52,303 bases of DNA, from positions 5,896,461 to 5,948,763 of the forward strand of contig NC_049980.1 of the NCBI RefSeq assembly GCF_000003815.2, in the 5' to 3' direction. The translations under genes and the position numbers were made by a program. Below, in pieces: positions 28,381 through 39,219 of this stretch. Origin of the DNA: Branchiostoma floridae. Its lineage: Eukaryota; Chordata; Leptocardii; Amphioxiformes; Branchiostomatidae. Position 1 is the stretch's first letter; each line of letters begins with the position of its first letter. A model generated the notes under the pieces. The model had not been told where the DNA came from. It saw only the letters and a program-made list of their open reading frames with translations, and did not search any database.

Positions 28381-28904
28381 GTAATGTTTCTTTCTTTCTT
28401 TCTTTCTCCTGTCAAATCTTCAAAGTGATTCATCTCCGCCATTCCTAGACCGAATGACCTGAAATTTGGCACAAGGGTAGAGTGGGCCAATACCAAAATG
28501 TGTTTTTTTTCATTTTTTTCATATCTGCTCCTTAAATGATTTTATTAAGGTTTTATTGCAACTTTTGGACCAAAACTGTATAATTTGGCCCCCTGTACCA
28601 TGGTATTACATCCAAATGACCTGAAATTTGGGGCAGAGGTGCCCTAGATACTTATTCAAAGGATCCATGTATAATATTTGGTATAAATTACTTCAAAATG
28701 GCTCTATAAGGAGGTTTTTGTGGGAGAGTTTTGGATATGTGAGGTTGAGGTGCCGAGGTCAACGACCTCTAGGTCATTCTGGTGTGTCAGGGCCACAGGT
28801 GTGCCAGGTAAATCCAATTATCTACCTACCTTCCTAGTCCATAGACATCCAGGTGGTTGGGGGACAAGGTAAATGCAATTAATGACCAACCAATGAGCGA
28901 GCTG

Positions 28905-29720
28905 ATTTTGCTGGAAGAGTCCATTGTTGGACAGGGGGTGTTTTTAAAAATTTACTTTTAGACTTTGGTGATAATGCCAATGCTCTTTTTAGCGGAAGTG
29001 TTTTTTGCACTGAACCACTTGACATAAGACTACTACTGGGACAGTCCATTTTTGCACATAGGGGGGATTTTTTAAAAATTCAGTTTTGGACATGGGTGAT
29101 GATTCTGAATTCCATTTGTTGAATGGAAGTTGACCCCCACCTGAAGACTACACATGAGGAGGATTCGGCAGCCAATCAGCAAGCCCGGTGTTATCTGGAA
29201 GAGTCCATTCATGCACGGGGAACTTTATCAAAATTCAGTTTTGAACTGGGATGCTTATTATACAAAAGGCCATGTACTGTGAGTATTTCTGGACTTGTCT
29301 ATTGTGCAATTTTAAACAGGGTGTGCTGGGAGATTCCATTCTTCAATGAAGGGGGTATTTTTTTAAATTCATTTTGTGGACTTTGGTGATTATGTCCTTG
29401 TCCTATTTTAGCTGATGTATTTTTGGATCGCTCCACTTTACATAGAGGTATAACAGGAAGAGTCGATTCTTGCACAGAGGGTTTTTTAAATATGGTTTTG
29501 GACGGCTGATGGTTCAAAATTCCATTTCTTAGCGGAAGTGTTTTTGGAGTCGTCTATTTTACCTTTCTACATGAGGTGCACTAGAAGAATCCATTATTGA
29601 AGGGTTTTTTGTAAGATTCATTTTTGCTCATAAGTGTGATTAGTAGTTAGAAGTCATTTTAAGCAGAAGTGTTCCATTTTTGCACATATGTGATTTTGGA
29701 ACAGTCTATTGTTACATGAG
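28905..29720 (+). repeat. Diverged ~130-bp tandem array
   Basis: The landmark GAAGAGTCCATT-like motif recurs at 28914, 29040, 29198, 29330, 29457, 29583 and 29671. Each is followed by TTTTTAAAAATT, GACTTTGGTGAT and TAGCGGAAGTGTTTTT-type segments in constant order. Confidence 0.8.
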
Positions 29721-32240
29721 GAGGGAGATGGCTGAAATATGCTGTATTTGCTCTCAAGCAAATGTCGGCCTTTCTAGTTCATATATAAAGACTGAATTGT
29801 TTTACGTTATGTCTAATTTTGCCATTTAATCCAATTTTTGCCGCTGGATGGTCTCGCCGTCGAGAAGGGGGGGGGGGGCATGAAAGTTATCGGCGATTGA
29901 TCTTTTTTAGCTTTTGATATAACGTTAGGTGACAAGCATCCTGCGTTTGCTATAGATATACTCTTCAAGAAGAGGCTTAAGGCTTCAGCTATTTAGGGCA
30001 ACGGGCATGAAGAAGAAAATGGGATAAAATAAAAAGCCCTAAAACGCATTAAGAAAACAACCGCTAGACTGGCAACCATACCATCGAGAGCTAGCTGCTA
30101 TCTCTACGGTGCTGAGAGTGTAGCCCGCCCGCCCAGTTCAAAAGAACACACCGGGCCTTGTGTAAGTTTCAACACTGCTCTACTAGGGAAAACCAGAAAA
30201 AGATGCTTAGTAGACTTAGTACACTTGTATAGCTAAACTAACGAGAGGTGAGTAGGCTTCTATCGTGATTGCCACCCAAAATATCTGCTTGAAGAACGTT
30301 TGATATTCCTGGTCGAAGCCGGCCAGAAATTTGCCAGCATATATTTAATCATCCCGGCACAAATGTAATATAGAAGGTCTCATGAAGCGAGGTAGGAAAT
30401 ATGGACAGTCTAAGTGGATTAGTCTGCGCCATTGCGAAGTCTATCAAATAACGCTAGTGTGTGGCACAGGGGGCTCGTCTGAACAGACATGCACTTATCG
30501 GTGTCATGATAATCAGGAGAGGGGGGTTCTGCTGAAGAGGGGGGACATGTTTGGCAAGGTAGTGTTGTCGCACAAATTTTCGACAAGTGTTCAGAAATAC
30601 AATTTTCAGGAAAATATCAGGATATCCTCGACATTGCCTCCATGAATTTTGCGTGTGTTTGTCTATGTGTGTATCTGTGTGTGTTGCGACCGAGAAGACG
30701 AAGTCAAGGTATTTTCTTTGTGATTGTACGTGTCCCGAAGATGGCTGGTTTTAGACCATGAAAAGGTTTTTCTAGAACCAGAAGGACAACGCCCCCCTCC
30801 CCCCACCAGAATACAAAATATAACGACACTTTTTTGATCACATGACTATCATTACACTGCAGAACGGCAAGAGTGCGCAACAAGACACTAGGATTCGAAA
30901 CACATACACCTCATATCAGAATACCAAACAAGACTTCTCTTTTCCGTTATCATTTACTCTCATGAAACATCTGACTGATGTGAAATACGTCGTCCTTGTA
31001 TTTCTTACACTGTGCTAGTAGCTCTACTTCACCTTTATCCGCAGGGTAACGTATATTCGTTGTTCAAATAACAAGGTATTTAGCGGGTGGGGTGTTTTCA
31101 AATTGTCATATTTTCACAATTTTGCGGTTTAAGAACACTGTCCGTCCACTTGATTTCATTACAATCACTAAATATCCTGGATTTTGTTCAACAACGGATA
31201 TAGGTTATCCCACGGATAAAGGTGAACTATCCTTCTTCCTAGGCACTTAGATAGAAACAAAACACGGTGTCTGTGTTATGGGTGTGGCTGTGGTAGAAGG
31301 GCGAACTTCTCACGAACATAGGTCACCCCACCCATTGCCCTATATATAATATCGTTTTATTTTTCAGTCACTGAAGTCATAATTCATAGAAATAGAGCTG
31401 CGTGTCACTGTAGCAAGACGACTAATTTTACAATACCGTCATACCCACTTCACTTTAATAAAAATATTGTTATTTTGGACGATATTACACGCTTACATGT
31501 AGCAACGGGGACATATGTACATGTCGAAATTACTAATGCTTGGTTTCTGACAAGAATGTCTTCAGGGCCCTCATTATGAACCATGGTAACGTAGAGATAT
31601 CATTAAGTTGCTTAATCATTGTATTTCGGGTACAACAGAACCTAAAAACATTGCCATGATTCTTAGTGATACCTTTTTACTTCATCGAAATGCAGCCGTA
31701 TAGGTTGCAAGAAGCGGACGTTAATTGTTGTCTTGCTGGATTTTGACACGTAGATTCGTCCTATATTTGTCACAAATATATCAGTTTCGAATTCTACTAG
31801 TTAAATTCTCAACCCATCTTTCCTCCTGTCTAAATATTTTTAGGTTCAACTCAACATACTACTACACCTCTGAACAGAAAATAATATAGAATTTAGACAG
31901 AAAGGCTGGCGTAGGGTACTAAGCTTTTTGGGGGGCATTTTTATCGACATAAGCGAAGCGCCATCTTGTCTTTTCCGTACTAGACCCTCCACCCCACACC
32001 TGGCTACATAGCTTATTTGCAAAAGTACGGACTGAAAACAATTTTTCCAATCTTTGAATCATCAAATATCAAGAAAGAAATGTCTTTACATTACACGAAG
32101 GTTATAATCTGTATAGCTAGTATCAGAAAGAATATTTTAGCTGCTAAGCGAATGTAACACCACAAGAATGCTTGCTGAAGTAATGCAAATATGGGGACCA
32201 CATCCACCATGATAATGATTGTAAAAAAAACATAATATAT
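29721..32240. other. Spacer without recognised genes
   Basis: Frames here (for example at 30382) show no domain or splice-bounded structure. Apart from the MITE at 31028 and a G-run at 29869-29878, nothing stands out. Confidence 0.5.
31028..31226. mobile_element. Full TTCACCTTTATCC MITE copy
   Basis: TTCACCTTTATCCGCAGGGT and ACGTATATTCGTTGTT pair with AACAACGGATATAGGTTATC and CACGGATAAAGGTGAA. The ~130-bp interior is AT-rich, without a frame. Confidence 0.9.
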
Positions 32241-32246
32241 CCTTAC

Positions 32247-32306
32247 CTTGGCGCTGTACGTATGTCTCCGTGCAGCTGCCGCACTGGCCAACGCCACAGC
32301 TTTCAT
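32247..32306 (-). CDS. Possible first coding exon of the channel gene
   Basis: ATG at 32306 starts a 20-codon phase-0 frame, Ala-rich (MKAVALASAAAARRHTYSAK), ending at a good GTAAGG donor. A stop codon lies in frame just upstream, consistent with a start exon. The frame would join to ATG of the 19964 exon. The link is inference; it could be an unrelated transcript. Confidence 0.3.
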
Positions 32307-32309
32307 CCA

Positions 32310-34130
32310 AGTCTACAATAACTCCTGGTGGTTCAAAATTTTCCCCGTCAAACTCCGAACAGATTCGTCTCCTTCAGAAATGCTTGTGGTGAGAGATTCG
32401 AGTCCGGTCCGTTGGTAAAAAAAAAATACGTGGCGGAATCACAACAGAACGACGACGATTCAGTAACTGTCGTTTTTTTGTTCCCAGATATCTACCCGTT
32501 CACACAGACACGATTCGCGATGTACAGACCGAATGCACTGTGTTCACACGACTTGAATGCTTCCTTCAGAATAGCAGAAAACACTAGTCCCCACTCGTAA
32601 AAACGGCGAGCCTTTTCGCAGAACTGCAACGGTGCCCGTCTCTGCACAGCAGGTCTCTAACGATAAAGTGTGCCAAATACACAGAACGCGTAGGACGACT
32701 ATAACACAAGGGACGGCGCGGTTTAACCTTATATCGTGGGCCTCCCTTTTTCAGAACAGATTGGCGTGCCCAAAGGGGGTGGTTAGCGTTGTTCCCTGTG
32801 GACGGTAGGGACGGCTGCCCGTTTAGGCCTGGGATAATAGTGGACGTGAACAACTGGCTCTTATCAATGATTTCTCAAATGGCTTCTTATTAGCAAAGCT
32901 TTCTCACTAATGGCATCCTAATGCAGGATATGTGTAAAACCATATGCATTGTGTGTAATTTCTGTGTGTTCTGTGTGACACTGTCAGTTTAAGAACAGCA
33001 GTAGGTACAGTTTTTTGCATTGGTTACTACACATCATTCTATATTTTACAGGATGTGTCATTGTCTTTTCTCTAGCACGTACCATGGCCCGCACGCCTGG
33101 ACATTTTAGTTCTCCGTCTATCAATTTTTCCCCCAAATCGGCGATTTTTTTTTCCATTTTCACCCGCCATATAGGATCACAAAAGGGACTTATTCGCCTA
33201 CCCGTGGGGAAAGTCGTTATTGTTGGTAACACTAAATATTTGAAGCTCAGGTACAGAGTCTGTTCAGGTTTTCCCATGATGCATTTGGTACAGTGCACCT
33301 GTACATGGTTCAGGCGCCCCTAGCGACATATCCAATATAGCAACTGTAGAGGGATATCGATGGCAAACGTTATAAAAACACTGGGAACGTCTAAGCCCCG
33401 TCGGACCAAGGAGGTCCTTTTTAAGCCTTGCACAGCCAAATAAGTTAGGTAAATTCAGCACTAGTGCCTCGTTGGCAATGTTTTTGTCAGCGATTCAATA
33501 ATACGGTAGCGGAAGTCGGGGAGTTTGATCAACCTGTCGTTCGCTTCTTATCGCTTCCGAAGTTTGAAAAAGGCTTCATAACAAGATGTTTAAGTGACCT
33601 TTGTATCATGTGCCAATCTCCTGTCAGCAATTTCTATATTTGTCGTCTTTCATGTTTCCCGACAGTTTTTTTTGCTCACTGTTGGCATGAAGACCTAGAA
33701 AAGTCCCTAATGGAAGACACTTAAGTTTATCGTTCTCTATTTGATTCCCCACTTCAAACGTCTACTAGACCTAGTGATATTTGACTACCAGTCCTGTTGG
33801 TAGTGATATCATGTTGCTAAGTTGTTGGACAAACACCGTGGACGGTACCTTCTGACAGTGCAATATCAAGATTTGCTATATTAGGTCTCATATGTATGCA
33901 TATTCTATACGACAGGTATGTATAGAATGGTCACCGGGAGGTAGCTGAATCAGCACAGGTTGAAACGATATCCATAATGCATACCAAAATTCAAGCCTGG
34001 AGTCCTTTCCTTGAACCCGTGAACAGGTGTTTTAAGGATGTGAACTTCACAAGGAAGTTTGAACGATGCATGCCTGATGCAAATAGACGGACCGCTGACG
34101 CTAGATAACTAAATCGTTTCCTTGCTGAGG
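32310..34130. other. Intergenic region between channel and dermatopontin genes
   Basis: No supported coding exon. 32580-32830 is comparatively CpG-rich and would be upstream of the possible 32306 exon, so it may hold that promoter; no TATA was identified. Confidence 0.4.
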
Positions 34131-34136
34131 AGAAAC

Positions 34137-34144
34137 TATAAATA
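34137..34144 (+). promoter_or_regulatory. TATA box of dermatopontin-like gene 1
   Basis: TATAAATA lies about 65 bases upstream of a GTAAGT donor (CACAG then GTAAGTG, 34207). This predicts a short untranslated exon (about 34168-34206) spliced to the CAG acceptor at 34389-34391, five bases before the start codon. Confidence 0.65.
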
Positions 34145-34396
34145 CAGATGGGAGTTTGGTACCCGGTTGTAACCAGACTGGTGCACGCATACACCTGTGC
34201 TCACAGGTAAGTGTTTCATATTTTGTCCTGTGACCCTAGAATTGTACAGAAATGGCATGGATGTTCATGATCATCGAATTGGATAGAAAATTTTCCCAAT
34301 ACAAGGAATTCTTGAAACCAGCTCAAGTTTTTTTGTTTTTTTTTTCAACATGTCTAGAACTGTTTCTAATGTTTTGTGGTTCTCTCGCCAGGAACC

Positions 34397-37300
34397 ATGG
34401 CAAGACACGTGTCCACGGTAACGTTTGCTCTCTGCGTCATCCTGCTCCTGTACTCCGTCGGGAGAGGGGACTGTGGCCTGCCTGCCAAGCGGCAGTTTGT
34501 GGTGGGTGACACGCCATGGTCGGCCATATCATGGGCGAACGACTATGACGGAGGTTTGACGTTCAGATGTGCCGGCGCCAACCAGGCCATATCTGGCCTG
34601 TACAGCGAACACGTCAGTGACTATGAGGACAGACGGTTCAAGTTTCAATGCAGGTACACGTAAGAACATGAAGCAAAGGTCTTCCTTTTCCCTGAAGTTC
34701 TTAAATGATTTGTTAATTGTTGTTTGGTTGCATGGGCAGTTGAAACAAACAAACAATACTAGTCTCTGTGACACACCTATTCGATTTGATTAGGCTTGCA
34801 CAACAAGGTCAACTAATAGAATATCATAGCTCAGTATTTTTTGCATCTGGAATAATGGCAACGTCTAAAACAGCTATAGAATTGTAAAATGGTTGAAGGT
34901 TTGTTTCTTTTGTTCATAGAATTGTTTTTAATCAAGAACGCAACTATCGCTATCCAATGTTTTTCTTCAAAGTTTTGGTGCAGGCTTCATTCGCCTGTTT
35001 GTTTTCTATAATTTAAGTTTAATTTTTTTTTCCATTGGCGATCTTGGAGCAGTGAAAGGGATAATTCCGCATTTTCGTTCTACTTTTACATAGTAGTGAC
35101 CTGTTCACATATTATTAAGTTTTTATCGGGAATCACATAGAACTAAGTTTACGTTTGCATCATCATGATAACTAGATAAATGTACGTCACATTCGTATAT
35201 CTGGCACTCGGTCGAGAAACCTAGTGATCAAATAACGTTACAAACAACGTTGACTGAACAACTGTAGAGTGATATTCTTTCTGGCTCCAACTAGTGACCT
35301 GCCCGGTACCCATGGCAACTCTTGCACATCTGGCTTTGTAAACGACTACCGTGAATTGGATTTCGAATTCCAGTGTCAGTCTAACTGGGTCATGACAGGG
35401 ATGCAGAGCTTCCATAGAGATGAGGACAGAAAGTGGAGCTACACGTGCATGGAGGTAAATATTGACTCATACGAGCTTGTTCTCATTGAAATGTGACAAT
35501 TTTGTTTCAAATCAGCCTATATCTTTCAGTTAATTCTACCTTACTGTTTAGAAAAATGCCCCCATAAGCTATGGTCAGTGACAGTTTACGATCTCCAACT
35601 ATTGCAATTGGTTGTGCAATATAGGCAGTAGTAACAAACTAAACTGGTAACGTTTGTTACAACAGTATACCTTACCCCTTTCTTCGAAATGATTTACAGT
35701 TTCTGGCTACATCGTTCTGTTTGTATCTGTTTATATATCTTTCTAGCCCAATAACCGCCCTTCAATATAACACACCAGCTTCTGGTACTGAAAAAAAGAA
35801 GTACCTCAGGACATCTCTTGTCTTACATGTTGTTGATCTAAACGTTACGTCTTACTCAAACAGTATTGTTTTTTAGGGGTGAAATCCCACCCGCGGTTTC
35901 TTCCAAGCCACCAACCAACGCTAACGTGCAATGTAGTGGTGTATCTTTCTTTAAACATAGTAAGTGTTTTGGGAAACGTGTGCGCAAACGTGTTTCTTCA
36001 CAGGTCCGTGGGTATTGTTGGCGAGAGTGCCGATGGACATCCTACAACGACTTGGACATGACAGCCAACATACCGACTGCATCAGGTTACTTCTTCACTG
36101 GAGCAAGGGGCCATTACAGTAGATGGCACAAGTAAGGAATGATGACATATGTTCACATTCTATTCCCTGATAACGTTTAGTGTGTCCAAGGAAACTGTCA
36201 TTATGGTCCTTACAACCCACGGATAGGATAATAACTAGGCAGTTAACTTTTGCGAGCAAATACAGCATATTTCAACCATCTTTAGCCTCATGCGAAAATG
36301 AACGTAAATTTTGAAAAAAAAAGCCAACCCTCGTGCGAAAATGGACCCTTCGTGCGCTACTTTCAGTAAAATTGGACCAGTTGAAAAACAGTTGAAACAA
36401 GAGTTCGGAGACCTCATATCTCCATGAAATAGTCTGATTACGTGAATGACTTCAACATTTGCATAATTTATGCTTAGTTATGTACACCTGTGAATAACCT
36501 ACGCTGGTCACTATGTTGATTGTCCAATCATTTACCACATCGATGAATCATGCCACTTTTGCATTAATTATGCAAATTAAGGACTTCTTTGCATAATTGG
36601 TATCTGATAATGTTCCACCTGCCACAAACTACATATATTGCATGTCTTTGAGTTCTATAAAGGAAACACCTCAAATACAGATTTCCCTCATTAAATATGC
36701 AAATTAAGTGTCAGTTTGCATAATGTGCACTTCATGGTGTGCATCTCTGTCTAAGCTACCTACATACCAAATATCATGTAAATTTGTCGTTCCCTTCTTC
36801 AGTTATCCACCTTAGAAAATTGTGAAAAAATGCCCCTGCAGTTTCAGAGCAACCTGCTAGGGGGACCAAATATACACCACATATCCCTTATGTCACAAGC
36901 TATCTGCCATTCAAAAATCAAGAACATAGCACATCCAGTTCAAAAACTCCAAAAAATGAATTTCTGCTGCAGTACCAAGGTCACAAACCAGGTGGCTCAA
37001 AATTAACCTTGACCTTCGTCTTCCCAACATCTACCAACAAACCAAATACAGTATCATCGTAATCCATCCAGAGGTTCTTGAGTTATGCCCACTACAAAAA
37101 TCCGGACACACAGACACACAGACAGACAGACAGACACACACACACACACAGACACACAGACACACCCAAAACTATATCTCCATTTTTCATGGAGATAAAA
37201 ATTGACTTCGCATATACAGTCAAACATGTCTATAGCGGCCCCTCAAGGGACTGGAGAAATGTGGCCACTATAGTCTAGACAGGTCTATTTAACAAAGGGT

Positions 37301-37621
37301 ATAGAATTTGCAGTTATTTGTAATTTACCAGTGGGTGCTGGAATAATGTGTAACTTGTTGCTCGTGGTCAGCATATTCTCTACAGTGGCCACCCATCTAT
37401 AGTGGTCATATTTCTCCAGTACCTTGAGTGGCCGCTATAGACAGGTTTGACTGTACATATCATTTGTGATTTAGTCTGTCGGTATACGTAGTTTGTTTGT
37501 TGCGCGAAACACAGATGTTCATAATATCTTGAAAACGTTCTTCAACATCCTTTATTTTTTCTACAGGGATAGACAGTATAGCTACCAACGCTGTCGTCTT
37601 GCTCACTGCAGCGAGTGCTAA
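34397..37621 (+). CDS. Dermatopontin-like secreted protein 1
   Basis: Four coding exons, 34397-34653, 35295-35454, 36004-36131 and 37567-37621, join to 600 bases (199 residues), close to the ~200 of dermatopontins. ATG 34397 sits in ACCATGG, five bases after an acceptor. An N-terminal hydrophobic stretch (ALCVILLLYSVGRG) is a signal peptide. The family marks are repeated D-R-x-[WFY] blocks ending in Cys (EDRRFKFQC, EDRKWSYTC, DRQYSYQRC), a W-x-N-x-Y/F block (WANDYDGGLTF) and GYCWRECRWTSYNDLD, with even Cys spacing. Dermatopontins bind collagen, decorin and integrins in extracellular matrix; invertebrate relatives include agglutinin/amebocyte aggregation factors. Matrix or agglutinin role is inferred. 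Intron phases equal those of the next gene. Confidence 0.93.
36402..37200. repeat. Dispersed repeat with hairpin end inside dermatopontin gene 1 intron 3
   Basis: Begins GAGTTCGGAGACCTCATATC-TCCATGAAAT and ends with the hairpin ATCTCCATTTTTCATGGAGAT at about 37171. The interior carries TTGAGTTATGCCCACTACAA and (CA)n at 37106-37163. Both ends match the element at 44430-45530 in inverted order. Confidence 0.75.
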
Positions 37622-37670
37622 GCTCAAGAAGCCCGGCTGACAAGTGGCACTATATATACTATAACGCTAC

Positions 37671-37880
37671 TTCACCTTTTTCCGCGGGGTAACCTATATC
37701 AGTAGTTTTTAAAAAAACAGAGCATCTTGGGATAGCAAGTAGGCGGATGTGGTTTAAAACGTTGAACTGCAATATTTTGAAATTATGAAAAAATTTAAAC
37801 CACCGTCCGCCGACTTCTTATCCCTAGACACCTTGTTTTTAAAAACAGTGGATATAGGTTACCTCGCGGATAAAGGTGAA
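37671..37880. mobile_element. Full TTCACCTTTATCC MITE copy in the 3' UTR of dermatopontin gene 1
   Basis: TTCACCTTTTTCCGCGGGGT with AACCTATATCAGTAGTTTTT pairs with AAAAACAGTGGATATAGGTT and CGCGGATAAAGGTGAA. It lies between the stop (37621) and the poly(A) signal, so it would be transcribed. Confidence 0.92.
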
Positions 37881-37934
37881 CTGCGGTTAAAGCCTACTTA
37901 ACGGGAAAGGCGCATTGTCAATTCCATGTTGATG

Positions 37935-37940
37935 AATAAA
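37935..37940 (+). promoter_or_regulatory. Poly(A) signal of dermatopontin gene 1
   Basis: AATAAA in GATGAATAAAGCTGTG, 314 bases past the stop, followed by a T/GT-rich stretch. Confidence 0.65.
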
Positions 37941-38664
37941 GCTGTGACTCCCCCAATTGTATGTGTTTGGTCATTTGTATCTTTTTGCCGATTCCCACAT
38001 CAAAACGACAAGGAAATATTTCATCTTCTCTAGCGTTTCCTGCCTATTCCTGTTGTTCCAATTATGAACTTAGAAGACATAAAAAAGCGATTGGTGTAAA
38101 CAAGGTTATATGGATCAATAGATAGACCAAGCTTCACTTTATATTTAGCAAACCTGAAGCCCTTGCGTTAAACACAGCTGTCCTCTGAGTCTCAAGTTCA
38201 CACGGATATTTGAAGAGTACAAGTCGCGCAGTGAAATGTTTGTCTTATTGTATGGAGGGAATATATTTAGACACATGACGTTATATCTAAAGATATATAG
38301 GTAAGCTTATAGATGAAAAACAACCTGCGACACACACTACATATTTTCTCAAAGGTGAGTTTTCCTTTCTCAGTTTGCAACGGTAAGACAAGGACGGAGT
38401 CACGTGTACAAGGTGAAGAGGGGGGGCGGCCTAGAAGAGATAAAATAAAAACACGAGCTATAGAATGGCTTAAAATGCCGCAAAACGTGTAAAATATTCT
38501 ACAATCTTTCTGCAATTATTTAAAACATGCATTTGCACGAATTGGCGAAGAAACGCGATTCGTTTTCGTTGCATAAAATGTCTTTTAAAAATCAAGGAGG
38601 TTATATCCTTGCTTAAATGTAATGTTACCAAAACGTATCTGAGCAATGTTACCATATATGCCGC

Positions 38665-39015
38665 GGGCACATTTCCAAACCGGGGCCCGACCGGGATAAT
38701 ATTGGTTGTATTTGCGGGAACGTAAAATAAAATCGTATATGACGAAATCTGCAAATTATGCTCACGACTCACTTGTTTGTACCAGTTGCGTGTTTTGTTG
38801 TCTTTCGTATCATGATTTTTGTTCCCCAAACTACCCGACGTGAAACGTGGCCCTAGCATTTCCAAACCAAAATGATATAAAGAGACACCAAACTACACAA
38901 AACGTAAAGAGAATAGTCGTGGGCATTACGTGTGTATATTTTTACGTATACATTTCTATTTGTCGTTTCATCAAACAACCCGGCCGGGCCCCGGTTTGGA
39001 AATGTGACATTAGCA
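38665..39015. mobile_element. GGGCACATTTCCAAACCG MITE, larger copy
   Basis: GGGCACATTTCCAAACCGGG pairs with CCCGGTTTGGAAATGTGAC at the right. The right half (GAGAATAGTCGTGGGCATTA, TACGTATACATTTCTATTT) is shared with 43850-44004. Confidence 0.8.
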
Positions 39016-39042
39016 TTACAGTCTTCTGTACAGTGTAGCCAA

Positions 39043-39190
39043 TACGTAGCCTGAGTAACATCCGGAAAGTAGTTCGCTCCGGCGTTCATTATACAATGTA
39101 TATACAGTCCCTTTTAGCTCTGACATTCATTATACAGAAGCGAACATAGGAGAAAACTACTACCCGAATGGTACTCAGGCTAAATACGTA
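39043..39190. mobile_element. Short foldback element just upstream of dermatopontin gene 2
   Basis: TACGTAGCCTGAGTAACATCC and AGTAGTT pair with AACTACTACCCGAATGGTAC and TCAGGCTAAATACGTA. It ends 25 bases before the acceptor of the start-codon exon. Confidence 0.75.
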
Positions 39191-39219
39191 TAAGTTGAAC
39201 ATCTCTTTTGCCAGGCACA

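Noticed and set aside
32584-32853. 89-codon minus-strand frame in a CpG-rich stretch
   Set aside because: No recognisable domain and not joined by splice signals to neighbours; noted only as a possible promoter area.
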